DNA from: Pseudomonas sp. ATCC 13867
GTDB lineage: Bacteria; Pseudomonadota; Gammaproteobacteria; Pseudomonadales; Pseudomonadaceae
NCBI RefSeq assembly: GCF_000349845.1
Contig: NC_020829.1
Location: forward strand, 3,293,001-3,357,000
Direction: 5' to 3'
Length of the DNA stretch: 64,000 nucleotides
Positions 19,148-28,108 of the stretch are shown piece after piece. The position numbers and the translations under genes were made by a program. Every line of letters begins with the position of its first letter. Position 1 is the stretch's first letter. The notes beneath the pieces are model-generated. The model worked only from the letters and a program-made list of their open reading frames with translations. It did not search any database and had not been told where the DNA came from.

Positions 19148-19161
19148 TCCATCCAAATGGA
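19148..19161. promoter_or_regulatory. Candidate LysR binding site in divergent promoter region
   Basis: TCCATCCAAATGGA is an inverted repeat (TCCAT/ATGGA, 4-bp spacer) located 30 bp upstream of the lysR start and 91 bp upstream of the nitroreductase start. Its symmetry and position fit a LysR autoregulatory site, but it does not strictly follow the T-N11-A rule, so confidence is low. Confidence 0.35.
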
Positions 19162-19252
19162 TAAAGATGGCAGATTTCACGACATTATCTCCGTCCCAAG
19201 CACCGATATCCTGAGGCTAATCCACATTGACTCAGAGTCGGGGAATCATCCA

Positions 19253-20101
19253 ATGATCGTATACGAGGACACCAAGGCCGCGCTGCTCGAGCAGCGCTAC
19301 GGCTCACAGCAAAAGCCTGCCAATATCCACTGGAACTCGCAGGTTGAGGCGATGCTCAGCCACTGCTCCGTGCGTACCTTTCTGCCCAAAGCCTTACCCG
19401 ACGGGGCGCTGGAAACCATGGTCGCGGCAGCCCAATCTGCTTCCACCTCCTCGGCCTTGAACCAATGGAGCCTAGTGGCGGTAACCGATCCGGAACTGAA
19501 GCATCAACTGGGGCAGACCATCGCTCGCACAGTCCCGACAGATCGCATCCCGTGGATAGAGGATTCATCCGCCCTTCTGCTCTGGGTGGCCGATGCGTCT
19601 CGCTCTGCCGCCATTACCCTTGAACAGGGTGGCGACCCAATTGTTTTGAACTACCTCGACTCATTCCTGATGGCGTCCGTCGACGTCACTTTGGCCGCGC
19701 AAAATGCTTCGTTGGCAGCGGAATCGATGGGACTGGGCATCGTGTTCCTGGGTGTGATGCGTAATGCGGCGAAGGAGGTAGCTGAATTGATCAGTCTGCC
19801 GCCCTTCAGTTTCGTTGCCTTTGGGATGGCGGTAGGACATCCCGACCCATCTCACCCTGGAGGCATCCGCCCACGGCCGGCTCAGCCTGTGGTTTTGCAC
19901 CACAACCGCTACGACCAGGAGCGCTACAAGCAATACCTGGAAGGCTACGAGGCTGCCTGCCTGCAATTCCGCCAATCGAGGGATATGAGCGAAAAGACCT
20001 GGCAAGGGGCTGTTCTTGCTTCGACTACCAGCATGGATTACATGGGTGGACGCGAGAACCTTCGGGCGATGGTCGAGGAGAAAGGTTTCAAGCTGAGCTA
20101 G
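19253..20101 (+). CDS. Nitroreductase-family NAD(P)H oxidoreductase (NfsA-like)
   Basis: A flavoprotein of 282 residues from the ATG at 19253 (GGGGA SD seven bases before). The pattern SVRTFLPKALPDGALETMVAAAQSASTSSALNQWSLV is the FMN-binding N-terminal motif of the NfsA/FRP branch. SVDVTLAAQNASLAAESMGLGIVFLG is the central helix region. The C-terminal segment with YDQERYKQYLEGYE is also NfsA-like. It would carry out NADPH-dependent two-electron reduction of nitro, quinone or azo compounds. The divergent LysR gene is the likely regulator. The open frame extends far upstream of 19253, but that part is antisense to lysR and is not coding. Confidence 0.9.
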   Translation: MIVYEDTKAALLEQRYGSQQKPANIHWNSQVEAMLSHCSVRTFLPKALPDGALETMVAAAQSASTSSALNQWSLVAVTDPELKHQLGQTIARTVPTDRIPWIEDSSALLLWVADASRSAAITLEQGGDPIVLNYLDSFLMASVDVTLAAQNASLAAESMGLGIVFLGVMRNAAKEVAELISLPPFSFVAFGMAVGHPDPSHPGGIRPRPAQPVVLHHNRYDQERYKQYLEGYEAACLQFRQSRDMSEKTWQGAVLASTTSMDYMGGRENLRAMVEEKGFKLS

Positions 20102-20212
20102 CGCCAACGTCCGCCATGGGTCGGTAGCTGCCCTCGTTGACATTCCTATTAGCCGAAATGGAAGGATTGGGCTCGTGTCCCCCGCCCTCAGTGATCGAAG
20201 CAGAGGATTCTG

Positions 20213-20233
20213 CCCCCCCGGTCAATGGGGGGG
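20213..20233 (+). promoter_or_regulatory. C7-N7-G7 palindrome upstream of the sulfatase operon
   Basis: Seven C, the spacer GGTCAAT, then seven G, followed by TGG. It ends 74 bp before the ATG of the first operon gene (20308). Read toward its own operon, the site at 33708-33727 has the same structure, spacer AGGCGAT and following TGC, and lies 75 bp before its gene. This shared geometry argues for a common regulator, plausibly the MalT-like protein encoded at 33803-36448. See the finding for detail. Confidence 0.6.
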
Positions 20234-20307
20234 TGGCATTGGCGGCGTCTACTCAAAATCGGCTTACCCCCTAGCCACTGCGTCAGCCGCACGACAAGGA
20301 GTAAGCC

Positions 20308-20784
20308 ATGCACTATGAAAATATCGACACCGCAGCCATCAATGACGAAGACCTGCCGTGGATTCCCTTCGCCCCGTACAGCAACGATGTGTTCCTGAAG
20401 TACATCAAGTGCGACCCGGTGCGCGGAGAGACCATCACGCTGCTCAAGGCGCCGGCCGGTACCGAGCTGCCCAAGCATCACCACTCCGGGACGGTGATCG
20501 TCTACACCATCAAGGGCGCCTGGAAGTACCTCGAGCATGACTGGGTTTCCAGGGAAGGCGGCGTGGTGTTCGAAACGGCCGGGACCAGCCACACCCCGAT
20601 CGCCCTGGCGGAATACGGCGACGAAATCATCACCCTGAACATCACCCAGGGCGACCTGCTGTATTTCGACGAGAACGACACCCTCTTCGCCATCGAGAAC
20701 TGGAAGACCGGTGTGGAGCGCTACCTGGCCTTCTGCGAGGCCAACGGTATCGAGGCCAAGGACATCACCAGCTTCGCGGCCTGA
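20308..20784 (+). CDS. 2,4'-dihydroxyacetophenone dioxygenase-family cupin
   Basis: The 158-residue single-domain cupin has the metal-site cluster ELPKHHHSGTVIVYTIKG (His57-59) and a later His95 in GTSHTPIAL. It resembles the DAD (2,4'-dihydroxyacetophenone dioxygenase) family, whose characterised members cleave an aromatic alpha-hydroxyketone C-C bond with Fe and O2. AAGGAG lies nine bases before the ATG. It is the first gene of an operon with a sulfatase, an SDR and a sulfatase maturase. Family membership does not fix the substrate; an oxygenase acting on the desulfated product is a reasonable inference, not a demonstration. Confidence 0.82.
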   Translation: MHYENIDTAAINDEDLPWIPFAPYSNDVFLKYIKCDPVRGETITLLKAPAGTELPKHHHSGTVIVYTIKGAWKYLEHDWVSREGGVVFETAGTSHTPIALAEYGDEIITLNITQGDLLYFDENDTLFAIENWKTGVERYLAFCEANGIEAKDITSFAA

Positions 20785-20798
20785 TCCCAGCCCCTCCC

Positions 20799-20828
20799 CC
20801 CGCCATCCGCCATGCAAGGGATGGCGGG
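20799..20828 (+). terminator. 10-bp perfect hairpin between cupin and sulfatase genes
   Basis: CCCGCCATCC (20799-20808) pairs exactly with GGATGGCGGG (20819-20828) around a 10-base loop. Only two T residues follow, so it is a weak intrinsic terminator at best. It may be a partial terminator or an mRNA stability element lowering sulfatase expression relative to the cupin. It overlaps the in-frame ATGs at 20812 and 20821, which argues against those as starts. Confidence 0.5.
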
Positions 20829-20859
20829 TTCAATCCATAACAAAAACAAGCGTGCGCCC

Positions 20860-23223
20860 ATGTCCCCCAAACCGTCCCCTACCCGAGAAGTGGCCCTGAC
20901 ACTGGGTGCGCTGCTCGGCAGCTCGATTGCCATGGCCCAGGAAAGCCTGCCGTTCCCCCCGGTGCCATCCGCCAGCGATGCCAAACCCACCCTGCAGGAG
21001 TCCAGGCACCAGAAGCGCCCGGCGGCGTCGCACCTGCCCGAGGACGCGCCCAATATCCTGGTGATCATGCTCGACGACGCCGGCTTCGCGCAGGCCGATA
21101 CGGTGGGCGGAGCCATCCATACACCAACGCTCACCCGCATCGCCGACAGCGGCATCCGCTACAACGCGTTCCACACCACAGCGATCAGCTCGGCGACCCG
21201 TGCAGCCCTGCTCACCGGGCGCAATCACCATCGCGTCGGCAATGGCGTCATCGCCGAACTGGCCACCGACTGGGACGGCTACACCGGGGAAATCCCCAAG
21301 AGCTCGGCCACCCTGGCCGAAGTGCTCAAGCAGTATGGCTACAGCACGGCGGCCTTCGGTAAATGGCACAACACGCCGACCCGCGACACCACTGCGGCAG
21401 GCCCCTTCGATACCTGGCCCACCGGTTACGGGTTCGAATACTTCTACGGCTTCCTGGCCGGTGAAACCTCGCAGTACGAGCCTCGCCTGTACCGCAACAC
21501 CACACCCATCGAACCGCCCCGCAACCCGCGCTACCACCTCAGCGAAGACCTCGCCGAGCAAGCGGTGAACTGGCTGCAGGACCAGCAGACCTACGCCCCT
21601 GGAAAACCCTTCTTCCTCTACTGGGTTCCCGGCGCCGTGCATGGCCCGCACCAGGTGAACGCCGAATGGGCCGACAAGTACAAAGGCAAATTCGACGCGG
21701 GCTGGGACAAGTACCGGGAAGACACCTTCGCCCGCCAGAAGGCCCTGGGCTTCATCCCGCAGAACGCCAGAATGACGCCACGGCCGGCGGAGCTTCCCGC
21801 CTGGGAGAGCCTCAGCCCCGAACAGAAGCGCTACCAGGCCAGGCTCATGGAGGTCTACGCCGGCTTCATGGAGCACGCCGATACCCAGGCGGGCAAGGTC
21901 CTCGACGAACTGGAGCGGCAGGGAAAACGCGACAACACCCTGGTCTTCTACGTGTTCGGCGACAACGGCGCCTCCGCCGAAGGCATGGAGGGCACGATCA
22001 ACGAACTGCTCGCGCAGAACGGCATTCCGGTGCCCAAGGAGCAGCAGTTGAAGGTGCTCGACGCCCAGTACGGCGGCCTCCCGGCACTGGGTGGCGCCAA
22101 GCTGGAGAGCATGTACAACGCCGCCTGGGCCTGGGCGGGCTCCGGCCCCTTCCCCGGGACCAAGCTGGTCGCCGGCTACTTCGGCGGCACCCGCACCCCG
22201 CTGGCCATTTCCTGGCCCAAGCGGATCAAGGCGGATGGGCAGGTGCGCAACCAGTTCCATCACGTCAACGACATTGCGCCGACCGTCTATGACATCCTGG
22301 ACATCGCGCCGCCGAAGGTGGTCAATGGCGTCGCCCAGGACCCGCTGGACGGCATCAGCATGCGCTACACCTTCACCGACGCCCGCACGCCCTCGCGCAA
22401 ACCGCCGCAGTATTTCGAAGTCCTGGGCAGCCGGGGCCTGTACAAGGACGGCTGGATGGCCTCGGTATTCGGCCCGCGCAAACCCTGGGTGCAAGGCTTC
22501 GCCCAGTTCATGGGCTGGTATCCGGAGTCCGATCACTGGGCCCTGTACGACCTGAGCAAGGACTACTCCCAGGCGACCGACCTGGCCGACCAGTACCCCG
22601 AGAAGCTCGCCGAGCTGAAAGCGGAATTCGATGTACAGGCCAAGGCCAATCACGTTTACCCCATCGGCGCGGGGCTGTACCCCTTCCTCAATCCCTCGGT
22701 GCTGGCAGGCGATGGCCGCAAGGAATGGCGATTCAGCTCCCGGACCAAGCGCCTGCCGGAGTTCACCGCGCCCAATCTGCGCAGCCGCAACAGTAGCGTC
22801 CGGGCCAGCGTCGAGCTGAAGGACAACGCCAGTGGCGTGGTCTTCGCCCTGGGCGGCATCGGTGGTGGCGTCAGCCTGTATTTCGACCAGGGGCATGTGG
22901 TCTACGAGTACAACGACATGGCCATCGCCCGCGTGAAGCTGCGCTCGGAGCACCCGGTGGCTCCCGGTCCGGCGGAAATCGAAGTACGCACCCGGATGAC
23001 CAGTGCCAAGCCGGGAGCACCGGCGAACCTGGCCCTGCTGGTCAACGGTGAGGAAGTGGCCACCGGCACCACGCCGTTCACGCCGCCGCTGACCTTCACC
23101 GCCAGCGAGACCTTCGACGTCGCCGAGGATCTCGGCTCGCCGGTGTCCCTGGACTATTTCGAGCGAGCGCCATTTGCCTTCGACGGCCAGGTGCGCGACC
23201 TGCAAGTGACCTATACCCCCTGA
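20860..23223 (+). CDS. Arylsulfatase, Ser-type active site
   Basis: The protein has 787 residues from the ATG at 20860, with a hydrophobic N-terminal export segment (ALTLGALLGSSIAMAQ). The sulfatase core starts at NILVIMLDDAGFAQ (metal ligands Asp72-Asp73). The formylglycine motif is Ser110-Ser-Ala-Thr-Arg114 followed by AALLTGR, so the modified residue would be serine and the usual Pro is Ala. Lys168/His170 (FGKWH) and Asp368-Asn369 (FGDNGA) complete the active site. Residues about 640-787 form an extra beta-rich C-terminal domain, giving a length nearer to the long arylsulfatases (about 780 residues) than to P. aeruginosa AtsA (536). It would hydrolyse sulfate esters in the periplasm or outside. 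The matching maturase is encoded in the same operon. Confidence 0.9.
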   Translation: MSPKPSPTREVALTLGALLGSSIAMAQESLPFPPVPSASDAKPTLQESRHQKRPAASHLPEDAPNILVIMLDDAGFAQADTVGGAIHTPTLTRIADSGIRYNAFHTTAISSATRAALLTGRNHHRVGNGVIAELATDWDGYTGEIPKSSATLAEVLKQYGYSTAAFGKWHNTPTRDTTAAGPFDTWPTGYGFEYFYGFLAGETSQYEPRLYRNTTPIEPPRNPRYHLSEDLAEQAVNWLQDQQTYAPGKPFFLYWVPGAVHGPHQVNAEWADKYKGKFDAGWDKYREDTFARQKALGFIPQNARMTPRPAELPAWESLSPEQKRYQARLMEVYAGFMEHADTQAGKVLDELERQGKRDNTLVFYVFGDNGASAEGMEGTINELLAQNGIPVPKEQQLKVLDAQYGGLPALGGAKLESMYNAAWAWAGSGPFPGTKLVAGYFGGTRTPLAISWPKRIKADGQVRNQFHHVNDIAPTVYDILDIAPPKVVNGVAQDPLDGISMRYTFTDARTPSRKPPQYFEVLGSRGLYKDGWMASVFGPRKPWVQGFAQFMGWYPESDHWALYDLSKDYSQATDLADQYPEKLAELKAEFDVQAKANHVYPIGAGLYPFLNPSVLAGDGRKEWRFSSRTKRLPEFTAPNLRSRNSSVRASVELKDNASGVVFALGGIGGGVSLYFDQGHVVYEYNDMAIARVKLRSEHPVAPGPAEIEVRTRMTSAKPGAPANLALLVNGEEVATGTTPFTPPLTFTASETFDVAEDLGSPVSLDYFERAPFAFDGQVRDLQVTYTP

Positions 23224-23245
23224 TATCCCGGCCACGGAGAGCGCC

Positions 23246-24079
23246 ATGCCGATTACCGATCTCACGCACAAGAAAGTCCTGATCACCGGTGCCGCATCAG
23301 GCATCGGGCGAGCGGCCGCCCTGGCCTTTGCGCGCCGGAAAGCCACCTTGCTCCTCTGCGACATCGACTCGGCCGGCCTGGAGTCCCTGCGGCAGGAAGT
23401 CGTGGGCGCGGGGGGCGAATGCTTCACCTACAAGGTGGACGTCACGGATGCCAATGCCGTGGCCGAGCTGGCCACGCGCATCCATACCGCCCAGGGCGCC
23501 CTGGATGTGCTGATCAACAATGCCGGCGTCGGCTATCTCGGTCGCTTCCTCGACAGCGACCTGCCCCACTGGCGCAGGGTGCTGGACATCAACCTGATGG
23601 GCGTGGTGCACGGCTGCCACGCCTTCATTCCGCGCATGATCGAAGCGGGCGGCCCGCGCCGGGTGCTCAACGTGGCCTCGGCCGCCGCGCTGTTCCCCTC
23701 CCCCAGCATGGCGGCCTACGCCGCCTCCAAGCACGCGGTCTACGGCCTCAGCGAAGTCCTCAAGATGGAGCTGAGCGACACCCGGGTCGGCGTGACGACG
23801 GTGTGCCCAGGGGTGATCAATACGCCGATCGTGGCCAATCGAAAGAATATCGCCGCCTCGGTGGCGCCGGAGCAGATCGACCGCCTGCAGGACTACTACC
23901 GGCGCAAGGGCTGCAGCCCGGAGCGGGTGGCGGAAGGCATGGTGCAGGCCGTTCTGAAAGGCAATGACCTGCTGCTGGTCGGCCCGTTCGCCCAATTGAT
24001 CTTCCAGCTCCGGCGCCTGTCCGTCGGACTGCTGCGGCGCATCGTGCTCAACGATGCGCGCAAGATCGGCTATCTCTGA
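23246..24079 (+). CDS. SDR-family oxidoreductase
   Basis: This classical short-chain dehydrogenase has 277 residues, with TGAASGIG (residues about 14-21), the cofactor-selecting Asp in LLLCDID (suggesting NAD(H)), NNAGVG, the catalytic Ser in NVASAAALF and YAASK (Tyr about 156). The C-terminal 40 residues (LLRRIVLNDARKIGYL) are hydrophobic and basic, as in SDRs acting on lipophilic substrates at membranes. It lies 22 bp after the sulfatase gene with a GGAGA SD. It probably oxidises an alcohol released by desulfation; this is inferred from operon context only. Confidence 0.9.
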   Translation: MPITDLTHKKVLITGAASGIGRAAALAFARRKATLLLCDIDSAGLESLRQEVVGAGGECFTYKVDVTDANAVAELATRIHTAQGALDVLINNAGVGYLGRFLDSDLPHWRRVLDINLMGVVHGCHAFIPRMIEAGGPRRVLNVASAAALFPSPSMAAYAASKHAVYGLSEVLKMELSDTRVGVTTVCPGVINTPIVANRKNIAASVAPEQIDRLQDYYRRKGCSPERVAEGMVQAVLKGNDLLLVGPFAQLIFQLRRLSVGLLRRIVLNDARKIGYL

Positions 24080-24134
24080 CTCCATCCCCGGCATGGACGC
24101 CAGGCGCCATGTCCGCCGCCCGGAATGATGCCCC

Positions 24135-25397
24135 ATGCCCGATACCGTCCCCCAAGGTCTGCACCTGATGGCCAAGCCCGTCGGGCCGATCTGCAACCTC
24201 GACTGTGACTACTGCTTCTACCTGGAAAAGGAGCAGCTCCATCCGCGCGACAGCCGCTTCCGCATGTCCGACGAGGTACTGCGGACCTATGTGCGGCGCT
24301 ACATCGAGGCCCAGGGCAGTCCGGAAGTGGAGTTCACCTGGCAGGGCGGCGAACCCACCCTGCTGGGGCTGGAATTCTTTCAACGGGCCCGCGCCTATCA
24401 GCGCGAGTTCGCCGCCGGCAAGGTGATCCGCAACACCCTGCAGACCAACGGGACCCTGCTCGACGACACCTGGTGCGCCTTCCTCGCGCAGGAAAACTTC
24501 ACCGTCGGCATCAGCCTGGACGGGCCCAAGGCGTTGCACGACCTGCACCGCCCGGACAAGCGTGGCCGCTCCAGTTTCGATCAGGTCATGCGCGGCCTCG
24601 GCCTGCTGCAGAAACACTCCGTGTCCTATAACGTGCTGGTGACGGTAGCCCGCGAAACCGCCCGGCATCCTTTGGAGGTCTATCACTTCCTCAAGGACGC
24701 CGGCGTGCGCCATATCCAGTTCAATCCCGTGGTCGAGCGCTTGCCGACGCAATCCGACGCGGCGCGTGGCCAACACTTCGCGACGCCGCCGGAGCTGCGC
24801 CTGCGGGATCTGCAGGCGCCTCAAGCGGCCGGCGTGACCGAGCAGAGCGTCGAAGCGCAGGCCTACGGGAATTTCCTCGCCACGATCTTCGATGAATGGG
24901 TGCGCCGTGACGTCGGCAGCGTCCATGTGATGAACTTCGAGTGGGCCCTGGCCGCGTGGTGCCAACTGCCCGCCAGCGTCTGTCTGTTCGCCCCGCGCTG
25001 CGGCAAGGCCGCGATCGTCGAGCACGATGGCAACCTGTACTCCTGCGACCACTACATGTACCCGGAGTACCGCCTCGGCAACATCCTCGAACAGGACCCG
25101 GCCGCCCTTCTCGACTCGCCCGCGCAGAAAGCCTTCGGCGCCGCCAAGGAAGAGTCGCTACCCAGCTACTGCCAGGGCTGCGACTACCTGTTCGCGTGCC
25201 ACGGCGAGTGCCCGAAGAACCGCTTCATCGAGACGCCGGACGGCAAGCCGGGACTCAATTACCTGTGTGCGGGCTACAAGACCTATTTCCGCCACATCAC
25301 GCCCTACATGAACGCCATGGCCAAGCTGCTCGCCCATGGCCAGCCTGCCGATCTGATCATGCAGGCGTTCAACGGCCCGTTGCTGATCAAGCTGTAA
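24135..25397 (+). CDS. Anaerobic sulfatase maturase (anSME), radical SAM
   Basis: The 420-residue radical SAM protein has the CxxxCxxC cluster motif at Cys20, Cys24 and Cys27 (CNLDCDYC). A SPASM-type C-terminal region holds further clustered cysteines (SCDHYMYPEYRLGN, YCQGCDYLFACHGECPKN, LCAGY) for two auxiliary 4Fe-4S clusters. This is the anSME/AtsB layout. The family oxidises Cys or Ser of a sulfatase motif to formylglycine without oxygen. It is the last gene of the operon containing a Ser-type sulfatase, its obvious substrate. Action is cytoplasmic, before export. Confidence 0.93.
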   Translation: MPDTVPQGLHLMAKPVGPICNLDCDYCFYLEKEQLHPRDSRFRMSDEVLRTYVRRYIEAQGSPEVEFTWQGGEPTLLGLEFFQRARAYQREFAAGKVIRNTLQTNGTLLDDTWCAFLAQENFTVGISLDGPKALHDLHRPDKRGRSSFDQVMRGLGLLQKHSVSYNVLVTVARETARHPLEVYHFLKDAGVRHIQFNPVVERLPTQSDAARGQHFATPPELRLRDLQAPQAAGVTEQSVEAQAYGNFLATIFDEWVRRDVGSVHVMNFEWALAAWCQLPASVCLFAPRCGKAAIVEHDGNLYSCDHYMYPEYRLGNILEQDPAALLDSPAQKAFGAAKEESLPSYCQGCDYLFACHGECPKNRFIETPDGKPGLNYLCAGYKTYFRHITPYMNAMAKLLAHGQPADLIMQAFNGPLLIKL

Positions 25398-25628
25398 CCC
25401 CGGTTCGAATGCCCTCGGCGATCGCCTGAGCCCGGCAGGGTCTCGGCTGGGGGTTCCTGCGCGCCAACCTGGAAGCAGCGCTTATACGCAACATCTGGCA
25501 ACCCCGGTGTTGCACCCCTCCCCTGGTGTTCGTGGTGTCCCCTCCGCCCCCGCCCGACGCTCCGAACGCGCCTCGAATCAGGCACCGTGACCATCGCGGC
25601 TCGGCAGGATGACTGACCGAAAATGCAA

Positions 25629-25665
25629 GACCGCCCCTCTGCCTCACTAGGGCAGAGGGGCGGTC
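25629..25665. terminator. Strong hairpin between convergent operons
   Basis: A perfect 15-bp stem (left arm 25629-25643 beginning GACCGCCCC; right arm 25651-25665) encloses a 7-base loop. On the minus strand it is followed by TTGCATTTT, on the plus strand by CATTGCC. It thus fits a terminator for the minus-strand operon and a weaker one for the plus-strand operon. It sits in the 284-bp region where the sulfatase and transporter operons meet. The remainder of that region holds nothing recognisable. Confidence 0.8.
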
Positions 25666-25681
25666 CATTGCCGGCTCCGGC

Positions 25682-28084
25682 TCAGGGCGCCTTGCGCAGC
25701 AGGAAATGCGACAGCGCCGGGATCAGCACCAGCGCACCGACCATGTTCCAGATGAACATGAAGGTCAGCAGGATGCCCATGTCCGCCTGAAACTTGATGG
25801 GCGACCACACCCAGGTCACGACACCCGCGGCCAGGGTGACCCCGACCAGGGCGACGACCTTGCCGGTGAAGGCCACCGCATTGCGGTAGGCGACCGCCAG
25901 CGACGCGCCGGCCCGTTGCTGGGCGAGCTGCACGCTGAGCAGGTAGAGGGCATAGTCGACGCCGATGCCGACGCCGAGCGCGATCACCGGCAGCGTGGCG
26001 ACCTTCACCCCCATGCCCAGCCAGACCATCAGCGCCTCGCAGAGTATCGAGGTGAGCATCAGCGGCAGCACCGCGACCAGCACCGCGCGCCAGCTGCGGA
26101 AGGTCACGAAGCACAGCAGGATCACGGCGGCATAGACGTAGAGCAGCATGGTCCGATTGGCCTCGCGCACCACGATGTTGGTGGCGGCCTCGATGCCGGC
26201 GCTGCCGGCGACCAGCAGGAACTGGCGCTGCTCGGTGCTGTGCTCGCGCACGAAGCCCTCGGCCACCTCGACCATATGGGCCAGGGTCTCGGCCTTGTGA
26301 TCCGACAGGTAGGCCACCACCGGCATCATCGAGCAATCGGTGTTGAACAGCTCCGGATTGTTCACCGAGGCTTGCTGGGCGCCGTAGTTCAGCACGTTCT
26401 GGTTACGCGCGATGGTCAGCCACTTGGGGTTGCCCTCGTACGAACCCGCGGTGACCTGGCGCACCGCGTCCACCAGCGAAACGCTGGTCTGCACGCCCGT
26501 CTGCTGCTGCAGGAGCCAGCCCAGCCGGTCCGCCTCGATCAGGCTCTGGTATTTCAGGCAGCCTTCCTTGGGCGTCTTCAGCATCACCGCGAACAGGTCG
26601 CTGGACAGCGAATAGTTGGACGTGATGTAGGCATTGTCGAGGTTGTAGCGCGAGTCCGCGCGCAACTCGGGCGCGCCCGGGTCGAGATCGCCGATCTTGA
26701 GATGCAGGCTGACGGCGAAGCCGACCACGGCGAGCGTGCCGGCCACGAGCAGGGCACCAGTCGCCCAGCGTCGCTCGGTGAAACGGTCGAGCCCCGTCCA
26801 GAATGCCCCCAGGCCATGCCCCCCCTCCTCCTCCCGCTCATGCCGCAGGCTACGGGCAGCGGCGCGCTGGCTGACGCCCAGGTAGGACAGCAGCACCGGC
26901 AGCAACAGCAGGTTGGTGAAGATCAGCACCGCCACGCCGACGCTGGCGGTGATCGCAAGGTCCTGGATGACCGGGATGTCGATCACCATCAACACCGCGA
27001 AGCCCACCGCATCGGCCAGCAGCGCGGTGAGCCCGGCGAGGAACAGGCGGCGGAAGGTGTAGCGCGCGGCTACCAGCTGATGGGTGCCACGCCCCACGTC
27101 CTGCATGATCCCGTTCATCTTCTGCGCGCCGTGGGACACGCCGATGGCGAACACCAGGAACGGCACCAGAATCGAGAACGGGTCCAGTGCATAGCCCAGC
27201 AGCGCGATCAGCCCCAGTTGCCAGACCACCGCGATCAGCGAGCAGCAGATCACCATCGCGGTGCTGCGCACGCAACGGGTATAGGCATAGATGATGAGCG
27301 TGGCGATCAGCGCCGCGGCGGCGAAGTACGCCATGACCTGCAGCAGGCCGTCGAGCAGGTCGCCGATCAGCTTGGCGAACCCGATGACGTGGATCTTGAT
27401 CGTCCCGCCGTCCCGGGCTTCGTAGCGGGCCCTGAGCTTGTCCTCCAGCACCTTGGAGAAGGCATGGTAGTCGATGGCCTGGCCGGTGACGGGGTCCTTC
27501 TCCAGCAGCGGCACGAAGATCATGCTGGAGCGGAAGTTGTTGCCCACCAGGCTGCCGACGATACCGGAACGGGCGGTGTTCAGGCGCAGCTGCTCGACGC
27601 TCGCCGGCGAGCCATCGTAGGAGTCCGGCATCACCGGGCCGCCCTGGAAGCCCTGCTCGGTCACCTCCGTCCAGCGCACCGCCGGGGTCCACAGCGACTT
27701 CATCCAGGCCCGATCGACGCCGGAAGTCACGAACAGCTCGTCGTTGACCTCCTTGAGCACCTGCAGGTAGCCGGGGTCGAAGATGTCCGCGCTGGTGTTC
27801 TCCACCACCACCCGCACGGCGTTGCCCAGGCCGCGCAGCGAATCGCGATTCTCCAGGTAGTTGCGGATGAAGGGCTGGCTCTGCGGCAGCATCTTCTCGA
27901 AGCTGGCGGTCAGGCTCAGGCGAGTTGCCGCCGCATAGCCCAGCACCAGCGTGATGAGCGCGCAAGTCAGTACGACCAGCAGGCGGTTGTTGAAAACGAT
28001 GCGCTCCAGCAGGCTGCCGGAGCTCGTCTCGAAGCCCTCCAGGTCGCGCACCACCGGGCGGCCGTCGTGCTCGTAATTACCCAT
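25682..28084 (-). CDS. MMPL/RND-family transporter
   Basis: The 800-residue inner-membrane protein has the RND plan: one N-terminal membrane helix, a large periplasmic loop, a block of five helices with an SSD/patched-like pattern (FLVFAIGVSHGAQKMNGIM), a second periplasmic loop and a second helix block (ALGVGIGVDYALYLLSV). The GxxxDY motif is characteristic of MMPL/HAE3-type carriers of lipids and hydrophobic compounds. It is the last gene of an operon with DUF1302, DUF1329 and YCF48-like genes, a recurrent set in proteobacterial catabolic clusters. Transport direction cannot be read from sequence. Confidence 0.9.
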   Translation of the reverse strand: MGNYEHDGRPVVRDLEGFETSSGSLLERIVFNNRLLVVLTCALITLVLGYAAATRLSLTASFEKMLPQSQPFIRNYLENRDSLRGLGNAVRVVVENTSADIFDPGYLQVLKEVNDELFVTSGVDRAWMKSLWTPAVRWTEVTEQGFQGGPVMPDSYDGSPASVEQLRLNTARSGIVGSLVGNNFRSSMIFVPLLEKDPVTGQAIDYHAFSKVLEDKLRARYEARDGGTIKIHVIGFAKLIGDLLDGLLQVMAYFAAAALIATLIIYAYTRCVRSTAMVICCSLIAVVWQLGLIALLGYALDPFSILVPFLVFAIGVSHGAQKMNGIMQDVGRGTHQLVAARYTFRRLFLAGLTALLADAVGFAVLMVIDIPVIQDLAITASVGVAVLIFTNLLLLPVLLSYLGVSQRAAARSLRHEREEEGGHGLGAFWTGLDRFTERRWATGALLVAGTLAVVGFAVSLHLKIGDLDPGAPELRADSRYNLDNAYITSNYSLSSDLFAVMLKTPKEGCLKYQSLIEADRLGWLLQQQTGVQTSVSLVDAVRQVTAGSYEGNPKWLTIARNQNVLNYGAQQASVNNPELFNTDCSMMPVVAYLSDHKAETLAHMVEVAEGFVREHSTEQRQFLLVAGSAGIEAATNIVVREANRTMLLYVYAAVILLCFVTFRSWRAVLVAVLPLMLTSILCEALMVWLGMGVKVATLPVIALGVGIGVDYALYLLSVQLAQQRAGASLAVAYRNAVAFTGKVVALVGVTLAAGVVTWVWSPIKFQADMGILLTFMFIWNMVGALVLIPALSHFLLRKAP

Positions 28085-28108
28085 GTCGGTGTCTCTCCGG
28101 TTTCGCAG

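Noticed and set aside
20830..23427. 865-residue minus-strand open frame opposite the sulfatase gene
   Set aside because: It is antisense to a clear sulfatase and low in complexity (G, R, A, H, V rich), the usual mirror frame in high-GC DNA.
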